Shown here: positions 7,229 to 14,338 of the stretch, in pieces
Layout of the letters: each line of letters starts with the position of its first letter
Numbering within the stretch: the first letter of the stretch is position 1
DNA from: Alphaproteobacteria bacterium
GTDB taxonomy: Bacteria > Pseudomonadota > Alphaproteobacteria > RS24
NCBI GenBank assembly: GCA_029248825.1
Contig: JAQWIP010000079.1
Coordinates: 1-16,605 of the forward strand
Direction of reading: 5' to 3'
DNA length: 16,605 nt
Notes under the pieces: model-generated
Seen by the model: the letters and a program-made list of their open reading frames with translations, nothing else
What the model was told of the DNA's origin: nothing
Database searches by the model: none
Program-made: the position numbers and the translations under genes

Positions 7229-8152
7229 ATGGGCTTGCGTCTAATCTTCATGGGAACCCCCGATTTTGCGGTCGCTGCTTTGGACGCTTTGCGCGATTTT
7301 GCGCGGGTCGAGGGGCATGAGATTGTCGCCGTCTACGCGCGCCCGCCCGCCAAACAGGGGCGTGGGTTAAAGCGGGTGAAAGCGCCCGTGCATCAAGCGG
7401 CCGAGGCGGCTGGCATAGAGGTGTTTACGCCCTCGACTTTGAAAGATGACGCAGCGCTCGATGAGTTTCAAAAGCACCAAGCGGATCTGGCGATTGTGGT
7501 GGCCTATGGCATGATTTTGCCGCAGGTCTGGCTCGATACGCCGCGCCTAGGTTGTTGGAATATTCATGCCTCGCTCTTGCCGCGTTGGCGCGGGGCGGCG
7601 CCCATTCAGCGAGCCATTATGGCCGGCGATACGCATACGGGCGTCGCGATTATGCAAATGGAAGCCGGCCTCGATACGGGCCCGGTTTTACTATCGCGCG
7701 AGCTGGCCATCGACCCGCAAGACACAGCCGCCAGCCTGCACGATAGGCTCGCTGCATTAGGCGGACTGGCGCTGACCCAAGCTTTGGCCGCGCAGCCAGA
7801 TTTAATCGCGCAGCCCCAAGCGGCGGACGGCATTTGCTATGCCGAAAAAATTGATAAGGCCGAAGCGCGGCTCGATTTCACGCGCTCGGCTGAGGCCTTA
7901 GATTTTCATATTCGCGGCCTTTCGCCTTTTCCGGGGGCTTGGTTTGAGGTCGATGGCGAGCGCGTGAAAGTTTTGCAAGCGCGTCCCCTCGCCCAAGACG
8001 GCGCGGCCGGGGAAGTGGCGCAAAATGGCGGGATTATTTTTTGCGGGCAGGGCGCGCTGGAGCTGTTGCGCGTGCAAAAAGCCGGCAAAGGCGCCATGAG
8101 CGGCGAAGATTTCATGCGCGGGCGCGGGCTTCGCGCCGGACAAAAGGTCTAG
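7229..8152 (+). CDS. fmt: Methionyl-tRNA formyltransferase
   Basis: Fmt formylates the amino group of Met-tRNA(fMet) with 10-formyltetrahydrofolate, supplying initiator tRNA whose formyl group Def later removes; the two genes are adjacent here as in many bacteria. The 307-residue protein has the N-terminal Rossmann-type domain from LRLIFMGTPDFA (3-14), the signature WNIHASLLPRWRGAAPIQ (110-127) and GLDTGP (147-152). Catalytic residues by alignment with E. coli are Asn111, His113 and Asp149. The C-terminal OB-like tRNA-binding domain begins at about 205 and includes IRGLSPFPGAW. The ATG follows the def stop by nine bases, with a weak AGGA motif. Three bases separate its TAG from truA. Confidence 0.97.
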   Translation: MGLRLIFMGTPDFAVAALDALRDFARVEGHEIVAVYARPPAKQGRGLKRVKAPVHQAAEAAGIEVFTPSTLKDDAALDEFQKHQADLAIVVAYGMILPQVWLDTPRLGCWNIHASLLPRWRGAAPIQRAIMAGDTHTGVAIMQMEAGLDTGPVLLSRELAIDPQDTAASLHDRLAALGGLALTQALAAQPDLIAQPQAADGICYAEKIDKAEARLDFTRSAEALDFHIRGLSPFPGAWFEVDGERVKVLQARPLAQDGAAGEVAQNGGIIFCGQGALELLRVQKAGKGAMSGEDFMRGRGLRAGQKV

Positions 8153-8155
8153 GCG

Positions 8156-8926
8156 ATGCGCTGGCGCCTGACCATAGAATATGATGGCTCGCCCTATTTG
8201 GGCTGGCAAAGCCAACGCGGCGGCGGCGGCGTGCAAGATGCGCTTTCCGACGCGGTAGAAAAATTATGCGGCGAAAGGAGGAATGTTTTCGGCGCAGGGC
8301 GCACCGATAGAGGCGTGCATGCGCGCGGCCAAGTCGGCCATCTGGATTTGGAAGACCCCAATTGGACGGCCGAAAAAGTTATGGCAGGCCTCAATTTTCA
8401 TTTAAAACCAGCCCCCGTGGCGGTATTGGCGGTGGCGCCCGCGCGCGAGGATTTCGATGCGCGGTTCTCGGCTTTGGCGCGCCATTATGAATATAAAATC
8501 ATTTCGCGGCGCGCGCCTTTGACGGTCGATTTGGGTCACGCTTGGTTTGTGCCTTACCCGTTGGACTTGGCGCTGATGCAAGAAGCGGCGAAAATTTTCG
8601 TCGGCCACCATGATTTCACCACTTTCCGCTCGTCGCAATGCCAAGCCGCCTCGGCGGTGAAAACCCTATCGCAGCTCGAAGTGTCGCAAGCCGGAGAGGC
8701 GTTCACCATTACCGCGTCGGCGCCGAGTTTTCTGCATCATCAAGTGCGCTCGCTGGCGGGGGTTTTGAAAGTCGTTGGCGATGGCAAGTTTTCGCTCGAG
8801 CAAGCGCGCGGCGTCTTACAAGCGCGCGACCGAACCCAATGCCCGCAAGTGGCGCCCGCCGAAGGCCTGACTTTCATGAAGGTTGAGTATCCAGCCGAGC
8901 TGCTGGCAGCGCCCGACCCGAGTTAG
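8156..8926 (+). CDS. truA: tRNA pseudouridine(38-40) synthase
   Basis: TruA converts uridines 38, 39 and 40 in the anticodon arm of many tRNAs to pseudouridine. The 256-residue protein opens with the typical WRLTIEYDGSPYLGWQSQ segment (3-20). The catalytic loop GAGRTDRGVHARGQV (46-60) contains the nucleophile Asp51. Later family motifs are ALARHYEYKI, the FVGHHDFTTFR stretch, and FLHHQVRSLAGVLKVVGDGK. The start is 3 bases after the fmt stop, so it is probably translated from the def-fmt message. Its TAG overlaps the stop codon of the convergent dapE. Confidence 0.97.
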   Translation: MRWRLTIEYDGSPYLGWQSQRGGGGVQDALSDAVEKLCGERRNVFGAGRTDRGVHARGQVGHLDLEDPNWTAEKVMAGLNFHLKPAPVAVLAVAPAREDFDARFSALARHYEYKIISRRAPLTVDLGHAWFVPYPLDLALMQEAAKIFVGHHDFTTFRSSQCQAASAVKTLSQLEVSQAGEAFTITASAPSFLHHQVRSLAGVLKVVGDGKFSLEQARGVLQARDRTQCPQVAPAEGLTFMKVEYPAELLAAPDPS

Positions 8927-10074
8927 CTCGAGAAATAGCTCGACAGCAGCGTTTCATAAATCGCCGATAATTTGCGAATATCTTCCACTGGCACCCGCTC
9001 ATCGACTTTATGCATGGTCTCGCCCACAAGGCCGAACTCGACCACGCGGGTGACATCTTTAATAAAGCGCGCGTCCGATGTGCCACCCGAGGTGGAAAGC
9101 TCTGGCTCGCGCCCCGTCACCGCACTTACCGCGCCGCTCAATTGTTCGACGAAAGCATTCGGCTCGGTCAAAAAGCAATCGCCTGTATGCGATAGCTCCA
9201 GCTCATACCCGGCCGCGCCTTGCGCCGCATCGAGCTGGGTTTTAATCCAATCGTTCAGGCTGGCGGCTTGCCATATATCATTATAGCGAATGTTAAAGCG
9301 TGCCGTGGCTTCGGCCGGAATGACATTGGTGGTGGGATTGCCGACATCGAAATTGGTGACCTCGAGATTGGACGGCTGAAAATGTTCGGTGCCGTCATCG
9401 AGGGGCGCGTTGGACAGAGCCACCATGAGGGCGGCCAATTGCGGCAACGGATTATCGGCCAAATGCGGATACGCGACATGGCCTTGCGTGCCAACCACGC
9501 GCACCACGCCATTGACGGAACCGCGCCGACCGATTTTTATCATATCGCCCAAAGCTTTCGGATTGGTCGGCTCGCCAACCAAACAATCGTCAATAATCTC
9601 GCCTTGTTGCTCCAACCAGCCGAGCATTTTGCGCGTGCCATTGATGCTCGGGCCTTCTTCATCGCCGGTAATCAGCAAAGAAATCGAGCCAGCGGGTTTG
9701 CCATGGGCTTCGAGATGCGCGGCCGTGGCGGCCACGAAAGCGGCAATGGCGCCTTTCATATCGGCGGCGCCGCGACCCCAAAGGTGGTCGTCACGAATTT
9801 CGCCCGCAAACGGGTCGACTTTCCACTCAGCTTCGGCACCCACAGGCACAACATCGGTATGGCCAGCAAAGCAAATATGCGGCGCGCCCGTGCCAAGACG
9901 AGCATAGAGATTATCGACCCGATCGGTTCCCGCTTCTTCAAACGGCAGGCGCGTACAGGCAAAGCCCATCTCGCTCAGGGCTTTTTCAAGCACATCCAGC
10001 GCCCCCGCATCCGTGGGGGTAACCGAAGGGCAGCGAATGAGATCGACTGCAAATTGAACCGGGTCCAAACTCAT
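8923..10074 (-). CDS. dapE: Succinyl-diaminopimelate desuccinylase
   Basis: DapE hydrolyses N-succinyl-L,L-diaminopimelate to L,L-diaminopimelate and succinate, on the path to lysine and the meso-DAP of peptidoglycan. I chose the ATG at 10074 (383 residues, MSLDPVQFAVDLIRCPSVTP), one base after the dapD stop. The longer frame to 10140 overlaps dapD and adds 22 unrelated residues. The M20 peptidase zinc ligands are visible: His72 and Asp74 (GHTDVVP), Asp105 (GRGAADMKG), Glu139/Glu140 (GDEEGPS), Glu168 (VGEPT) and His355 (ETMHKVDE). The dimerisation domain starts at about 180 (GRRGSVNG, GTQGHVAYPHLADNP). The TAA overlaps the truA TAG on the opposite strand. It is probably translated by coupling to dapD. 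Confidence 0.96.
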   Translation of the reverse strand: MSLDPVQFAVDLIRCPSVTPTDAGALDVLEKALSEMGFACTRLPFEEAGTDRVDNLYARLGTGAPHICFAGHTDVVPVGAEAEWKVDPFAGEIRDDHLWGRGAADMKGAIAAFVAATAAHLEAHGKPAGSISLLITGDEEGPSINGTRKMLGWLEQQGEIIDDCLVGEPTNPKALGDMIKIGRRGSVNGVVRVVGTQGHVAYPHLADNPLPQLAALMVALSNAPLDDGTEHFQPSNLEVTNFDVGNPTTNVIPAEATARFNIRYNDIWQAASLNDWIKTQLDAAQGAAGYELELSHTGDCFLTEPNAFVEQLSGAVSAVTGREPELSTSGGTSDARFIKDVTRVVEFGLVGETMHKVDERVPVEDIRKLSAIYETLLSSYFSS

Positions 10075-10075
10075 T

Positions 10076-10906
10076 TTAATCTCGCAGTAATTCGTTAACC
10101 GAGGTTTTCGAGCGGGTTTGCGCGTCCACGGTTTTGACAATCACGGCGCACGCTAAATTCACATCACCCGTGTCGGAAGGCAGGCTGCCAGGCACGACCA
10201 CCGAATAGGCTGGCACTTCGCCGCGATAGATTTTGCCGCTGGCGCGGTCGACGATTTTGGTCGAGCCAGAAATAAACACGCCCATGGAAAGCACCGCGCC
10301 TTCGCGCACGATGACCCCTTCGGCGACTTCGGAGCGCGCGCCGATGAAGCAATTATCTTCAATAATCACCGGCCCCGCCTGCAAAGGTTCCAAGACGCCA
10401 CCAATGCCAGCGCCGCCAGAAATATGCACATTCTTGCCAATTTGCGCGCAAGAGCCAACGGTCGCCCAAGTGTCGACCATCGTGCCGCTATCGACATAGG
10501 CGCCTAGGTTTACAAAGCTTGGCATTAAAACCACGCCGGGCGCGATATAGGCCGAGCGGCGCACGATGCAATTTGGCACGGCGCGAAAGCCCCCCGCTTG
10601 AAAGGCGGCTTCGTTCCAGCCCTCAAATTTCGATGGCACTTTATCCCACCAGCTCGAGCCTTGCGGGCCCCCAGATTGCATCGACATATCGTTCAAGCGG
10701 AACGATAAAAGCACGGCTTTTTTCAGCCATTGATTGACCTGCCAATTGCCATCGGCAGTTTTTTCAGCGACGCGCAAGGTGCCACTATCCAGCGCCAAGA
10801 GGGCGGCGGAAACCGCCTCGCGCACATCGCCTTGGGTGTCGGTCGACACAGCCGCGATATTGTCAAAGGCGGCATTGATAAGTGTTTCAGCGTTTTGCAT
10901 GTCCAT
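10076..10906 (-). CDS. dapD: Tetrahydrodipicolinate N-succinyltransferase
   Basis: DapD transfers succinyl from succinyl-CoA to tetrahydrodipicolinate, the step that starts the succinylase branch to lysine and DAP, two steps before DapE acts. The 276-residue protein has an N-terminal helical domain (1-105) and a left-handed beta-helix of hexapeptide repeats. The latter contains YVDSGTMVDTWATVGSCAQIG (137-157), GGVLEPLQAGPVIIEDNCFI (169-188) and GARSEV (189-194). Asp145 and Glu193 match the catalytic pair of the E. coli enzyme. It ends in the usual VNELLRD. The ATG at 10906 has a GAGGAA site six bases upstream; a second ATG two codons later is less well spaced. dapE follows after one base. An 84-bp gap separates it from the HAD gene. 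Confidence 0.97.
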   Translation of the reverse strand: MDMQNAETLINAAFDNIAAVSTDTQGDVREAVSAALLALDSGTLRVAEKTADGNWQVNQWLKKAVLLSFRLNDMSMQSGGPQGSSWWDKVPSKFEGWNEAAFQAGGFRAVPNCIVRRSAYIAPGVVLMPSFVNLGAYVDSGTMVDTWATVGSCAQIGKNVHISGGAGIGGVLEPLQAGPVIIEDNCFIGARSEVAEGVIVREGAVLSMGVFISGSTKIVDRASGKIYRGEVPAYSVVVPGSLPSDTGDVNLACAVIVKTVDAQTRSKTSVNELLRD

Positions 10907-10912
10907 TGGCTA

Positions 10913-10918
10913 TTCCTC
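10913..10918 (-). promoter_or_regulatory. Ribosome binding site of dapD
   Basis: GAGGAA on the minus strand sits six bases before the ATG at 10906. It is stronger than the sites before dapE and the HAD gene, and favours the first of two nearby ATG codons. Confidence 0.7.
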
Positions 10919-10954
10919 GAAAACAAATTGGCTTGGCGGGTTGGGATTGGCGTC

Positions 10955-10982
10955 AAATTAGCAAGCTGCTAGATGAAGTCAA
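10955..10982 (-). promoter_or_regulatory. Candidate promoter for dapD-dapE
   Basis: In the 84-bp gap after the HAD gene the minus strand has TTGACT (10977-10982), a 16-bp spacer and TAATTT (10955-10960). The -10 is preceded by TGC, an extended -10 feature. The predicted start is near 10948, giving a leader of about 40 bases before the dapD ATG. The -10 match is modest, so this is a candidate only. I see no terminator in the gap, so read-through from upstream is also possible. Confidence 0.35.
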
Positions 10983-10990
10983 TCAGACAA

Positions 10991-11680
10991 TTAGCGCGCG
11001 GTTATGGCGGTTAAAAAGCGCGCCAGATCTGTGGTCGTATGGTCGATATGGGCTTCGTCATGGGTGAGGTATTTTTCCGGCATATTCATTTTCTGCGCCC
11101 CGTCTTGACCCTCTTCTTGCACCAGAACTGTGGCCATGCCCAGCTCATGGGCGGGGGTTAGATTGCGCGCCATATCCTCAAAAAAGGCCGAGGTTTGCGC
11201 GCCAATGCCAAAGCTCTCCAGCATCAGCGGATAAATATCGGGATTGGGCTTTGGCACATAATTGGCGCTAACAATGTCAAACACATCGTCAAATAGATCG
11301 CTCAACCCCAAGCGCTCGCAAACCCGCGCGGCATGGCCTTTGGTGCCATTGGTGAAAATATATTTCCGCCCCGGCAAAGCCGCAATCGCTTGTTTGAGGC
11401 TCGGGTCGGGCGTCAGAATAGAGACATCTAAATCATGCACGAAATCTAAAAACGGGCCCGGCTCCAGCCCATGCACATTCATCAGGCCAGAAAGCGTGGT
11501 GCCATATTCGCCCAAAAAATCTTTCTGCACGCGAAAGGCTTCTTCTTTGGTGACATTTAGGGCGTCTTGAATAAAGGCGGTCATGCGCACGTCAATCTCG
11601 GCGAAAAGATTTTGGCTGGCCGGATAAAGCGTATTGTCGAGGTCAAAAACCCAGGCTTCAATATCGTTAAAACGCTGCAT
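10991..11680 (-). CDS. HAD-family pyrimidine 5'-nucleotidase (SDT1-like)
   Basis: The 229-residue protein belongs to the haloacid dehalogenase superfamily. Motif I is VFDLDNTLYP (11-20) with Asp13 and Asp15. Motif II is FTNGT (109-113). The motif III lysine is in VPKPNPDIY (Lys144), and motif IV is FFEDMARNL (166-174) with Glu168 and Asp169. The DNTLYP and FEDMARNL forms resemble the pyrimidine 5'-nucleotidase subgroup related to yeast Sdt1, which dephosphorylates UMP/CMP-type nucleotides. Substrate choice is inferred, and other phosphate esters are possible. The ATG is one base after the stop of the DUF1036 gene, with only a weak GAG upstream, suggesting coupled translation. The gene's place between argB and dapD is, as I recall, frequent in alphaproteobacteria. 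Confidence 0.88.
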   Translation of the reverse strand: MQRFNDIEAWVFDLDNTLYPASQNLFAEIDVRMTAFIQDALNVTKEEAFRVQKDFLGEYGTTLSGLMNVHGLEPGPFLDFVHDLDVSILTPDPSLKQAIAALPGRKYIFTNGTKGHAARVCERLGLSDLFDDVFDIVSANYVPKPNPDIYPLMLESFGIGAQTSAFFEDMARNLTPAHELGMATVLVQEEGQDGAQKMNMPEKYLTHDEAHIDHTTTDLARFLTAITAR

Positions 11681-11681
11681 A

Positions 11682-12689
11682 TTACTCTAGATTAACTTTC
11701 CATCGGCGCGCGGTGCCGGTGTCGATTTGGACGAAGCTATGACGGTCGAAGCCGCGCTGGTTACAATTTTCATCGCCGCGAATGACAAATCGCGTCGGCT
11801 TGGTGCATAGATTTTGGTCGCCGCCCCAAGTTTTGCGCCGCCCCGCTTCGACAATCGATTTGCCTTTTTCATCCATCGCTTCGGCGTAATAAAAATAATA
11901 TCTATCGTCCAACGTCTGGTTGAAAACTTGCGCGCAACTATTGCCAGGCACGCGCGTCCAGCCTCGGCTTTCAAACACATCCGCGCGCAACATGCCCGTG
12001 GCCGCCCACACCAAATGCTCGGTTTTATTGCACAAAGTCAGCCCTCGCTGGCTGGCTTCATCGCGCACGGTTTGAATGAGTTTGGCCAAAAGATCGCGCC
12101 CCTTAGGGTCTTTTCGAATGCCATAGCGCAATTTATAGGCTTTGGCCGCATCGCGTGTGCGCTCGCCACCAAAGCCATCGACGGCGCCAATATCATATTG
12201 CAAATCCGACAGCAGGCGCTGAATGCCCGCCATCAGCGCGCGGCGGCGGCCGAAGTCGCTTTTCTCGGTAAAGGTAACCGTCTGGCGGCCTGAGCTGGGG
12301 GCAACGGGGGTAAAATCGGCTTCCACATAGCCGCGGCGACGACAATCGCGGCGTCCCTCGACGGTAAATCGAGGGCTATCTGCGCCAACGCAAAACCGCT
12401 CGCTGCCGTCGAACACCAGCCCTTCGCCCGCATGAGCGGCATCGGATTTGGCATAGGTGAACACTTGCGCATTGTCTGGCAAATCGGCCAATCCGGTCTC
12501 GCAGGCTCCCGGCAAGACGCTAATCCAGCCTTCGGTTTTGCTGGCCACGCCTTGTTGATAGGCGGCCGCGACTTGCAAGACATGCGAGGTTTCATTGCAC
12601 AAGCGCACGCTGGCCTTGGCCGAGCCGAGGCTGACCGAGGCGAAAACACCAAGCACGATTAGCAAGAGCCATGGACGAAATTGGCGCAT
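11682..12689 (-). CDS. Secreted protein with two DUF1036 domains around a peptidoglycan-binding-like domain
   Basis: I chose the ATG at 12689 (335 residues), one base after the argB stop; the longer frame to 12761 overlaps argB. Residues 1-26 are a clear signal peptide (basic RQFR, hydrophobic WLLLIVLGVFA, then SAKA before SVRL), so export to the periplasm is expected. The first repeat (about 27-127) and second (about 216-322) share a pattern: LCNxTxHxLxxA, GWxxVxPGxC, a later Cys, then CxxRG(Y/F). The four cysteines are 31, 63, 100, 116 and 220, 252, 295, 309. Between them, GIQRLLSDLQYDIGAVDGFG (155-174) resembles a peptidoglycan-binding type 1 domain. The repeats match what I know of DUF1036, a family of unknown function. 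A cell-envelope role is inference. The paired cysteines suggest disulfides. A GGTGG site precedes the start. Confidence 0.8.
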   Translation of the reverse strand: MRQFRPWLLLIVLGVFASVSLGSAKASVRLCNETSHVLQVAAAYQQGVASKTEGWISVLPGACETGLADLPDNAQVFTYAKSDAAHAGEGLVFDGSERFCVGADSPRFTVEGRRDCRRRGYVEADFTPVAPSSGRQTVTFTEKSDFGRRRALMAGIQRLLSDLQYDIGAVDGFGGERTRDAAKAYKLRYGIRKDPKGRDLLAKLIQTVRDEASQRGLTLCNKTEHLVWAATGMLRADVFESRGWTRVPGNSCAQVFNQTLDDRYYFYYAEAMDEKGKSIVEAGRRKTWGGDQNLCTKPTRFVIRGDENCNQRGFDRHSFVQIDTGTARRWKVNLE

Positions 12690-12690
12690 C

Positions 12691-13626
12691 TTATTCCACC
12701 AACGTGCCAGCACCGAGTGCCGTAAATAGCTCCAGTAAAATCGCGTGCGGCACTCGGCCATCTAGAATGGCCGTGGCGCCAACGCCATTTTTTACCGCTG
12801 TCATAGCTGTCTCAAGCTTGGGTATCATGCCGCCTTGGGCGGTTCCATTTTTAATCAATTGCGCGGTTTGGCGCACGCTTAAGCGCTCCAGCAGCTCGCC
12901 TTTTTTATCCAGCACACCGGTAACATCGGTCAGCATCAGCAGACGCTCGGCGTTCAAAGCGCTGGCCAAAGCCCCCGCCGCCGTATCGGCATTGACGTTC
13001 AACGTCTGGCCTTTGGCAGAGGTCGCAATCGGCGCGATGACGGGAATAATATTCGAAGCCAACATCGTGTCCAAGACTTGCGTGTTGACCTTCGTCGGCG
13101 TGCCAACAAAGCCTAAATTCACAGCCTTTTCGACGCTCGATTTTGGCGTCTTTTGTTTGATCTTCGTCTTTGTGGCAACCAGCAGATTGCCGTCTTTGCC
13201 CGAAAGCCCAACCGCCGTGCCGCCTGCTTTATTGAGGGCGGTCACAATCTGTTTGTTGATGGCGCCAGCCAAAACCATTTCGACCACTTCAATGGTCTGC
13301 GCGTCGGTTACCCGAAGGCCATTTTTAAACGTCGACTTAATGCCAAGGCGTTCCAGCATGGCAGCGATTTGCGGGCCGCCGCCATGAACGATAACCGGGT
13401 TGATGCCCGCTTGTTTGAGCAACACCACATCATTGGCAAATTTTGCCGCCAGATGCTCGTCGCCCATGGCATGGCCGCCATATTTAATGACCACGGTTTT
13501 TTTGTCATATAGCTGCATGAAAGGCAGCGCCTGTGTCAGCACATGCGCCTGCTTGAGCCAACTCTGCGAAGAGGTCACTTTTGCACTCGATTTCGAGCTT
13601 GCTTTCGAGGTCGGTTTTTTGGCCAT
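12691..13626 (-). CDS. argB: Acetylglutamate kinase
   Basis: ArgB phosphorylates N-acetyl-L-glutamate with ATP, the second step of arginine synthesis. The 311-residue protein has the amino-acid kinase fold: VVIKYGGHAMG (45-55) with the catalytic Lys48, VIVHGGGPQI (78-87), and NGLRVTD (102-108). Further on are LSGKDGNL, NVNADTAAGALA and LTDVTGVL, with MIPKLETA near the C-terminus. The helix ahead of the kinase core (AHVLTQALPFMQLYDKK) is the N-terminal helix found in hexameric, arginine-inhibited enzymes, so feedback inhibition is likely. A Lys/Ser-rich stretch (residues 3-20) extends the N-terminus beyond the usual start. The ATG has a GGAG site seven bases upstream. The gene lies 17 bases after engB and one base before the DUF1036 gene. 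Confidence 0.97.
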   Translation of the reverse strand: MAKKPTSKASSKSSAKVTSSQSWLKQAHVLTQALPFMQLYDKKTVVIKYGGHAMGDEHLAAKFANDVVLLKQAGINPVIVHGGGPQIAAMLERLGIKSTFKNGLRVTDAQTIEVVEMVLAGAINKQIVTALNKAGGTAVGLSGKDGNLLVATKTKIKQKTPKSSVEKAVNLGFVGTPTKVNTQVLDTMLASNIIPVIAPIATSAKGQTLNVNADTAAGALASALNAERLLMLTDVTGVLDKKGELLERLSVRQTAQLIKNGTAQGGMIPKLETAMTAVKNGVGATAILDGRVPHAILLELFTALGAGTLVE

Positions 13627-13633
13627 AAGGCAA

Positions 13634-13637
13634 CTCC
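13634..13637 (-). promoter_or_regulatory. Ribosome binding site of argB
   Basis: GGAG on the minus strand is seven bases before the ATG at 13626. It supports the start that includes the Lys/Ser-rich N-terminal extension. Confidence 0.6.
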
Positions 13638-13643
13638 AGCTAA

Positions 13644-14321
13644 TCAGTGAGCTTTATATCCCAATTCGAACAAATCAACCAGACTTGCTATGGCTGCGCG
13701 CACTTCATCGACGCCCAAGCCTTTTTCGCTCGAGGTGGCAATAATCTCGGGAAAGGCGGCGGGGCGTTTGGTCAAGGCGTCTTGGGTTTGCAACACGACT
13801 TTTTCCAATTGGCCTTTTTTCAATTTATCGGCCTTGGTCAAAATAATCTGATACGACACGGCCGCCACATCGAGGTCGTCCATCATCGCCAAATCGTTTT
13901 TCTTCAACCCATGGCGGCTGTCGACTAAAACAAAGACGCGGCGCAAATTAGGCCGTCCGCGCAAATAGTCATTGAGCAAAATATTCCACGCGGCGATTTT
14001 GGTTTTGCTTTCGCGCGCATAGCCATAGCCGGGCAAATCAACCAGCCAAGCGGCACCGCCATTGCGCTCGGGCGCCAGCATAAAAAAGTTTAGCTCTTGG
14101 GTGCGCCCGGGCGTATTCGAGGTGCGCGCCAATCTTTTGGTGCCCGTTATGGCATTGATGAGCGAAGATTTACCGACGTTGGAGCGACCCGCAAAAGCGA
14201 TTTCAATGCGGTCGGCGGATGGCAAATGCTCTAGCGCCACGACGCCGAGCCGAAACTCCGTGCCTTGGGCTAGCAGCCAACGGCCAGCTTTTAACAGCTT
14301 GTCCTGCTCCGATTTTTCCAT
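13644..14321 (-). CDS. engB: Ribosome biogenesis GTPase EngB (YihA/YsxC)
   Basis: EngB is a TRAFAC-class GTPase needed for late assembly of the large ribosomal subunit. The 225-residue protein carries G1 GRSNVGKSS (45-53), the G2 region TSNTPGRTQELNFF (67-80), G3 DLPGYGYA (95-102) and G4 TKADK (162-166). The PGRTQ and GYGYA forms are typical of this subfamily. A G5-like ATSSEKGLG is visible further on. The protein is slightly longer at its N-terminus than E. coli YihA. It starts 17 bases after the yidC stop, with a poor GGGG site just before the ATG, and sits in the usual alphaproteobacterial order yidC-engB-argB. Confidence 0.96.
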   Translation of the reverse strand: MEKSEQDKLLKAGRWLLAQGTEFRLGVVALEHLPSADRIEIAFAGRSNVGKSSLINAITGTKRLARTSNTPGRTQELNFFMLAPERNGGAAWLVDLPGYGYARESKTKIAAWNILLNDYLRGRPNLRRVFVLVDSRHGLKKNDLAMMDDLDVAAVSYQIILTKADKLKKGQLEKVVLQTQDALTKRPAAFPEIIATSSEKGLGVDEVRAAIASLVDLFELGYKAH

Positions 14322-14338
14322 ACCCCAAAAGGCTTTCT

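Noticed and set aside
9220..10098. 292-codon plus-strand open frame opposite dapE
   Set aside because: It is a shadow of dapE in a GC-rich genome. Its translation shows no family I recognise, and the conserved DapE residues explain the sequence.
10075..10140. Longer dapE start at 10140
   Set aside because: It overlaps the end of dapD and adds 22 residues absent from the family; MSLDPVQFAVDLI at 10074 begins where DapE proteins usually do.
12690..12761. Longer start for the DUF1036 protein at 12761
   Set aside because: It overlaps the argB C-terminus and would bury the signal peptide; the ATG at 12689 puts the signal peptide at the N-terminus.
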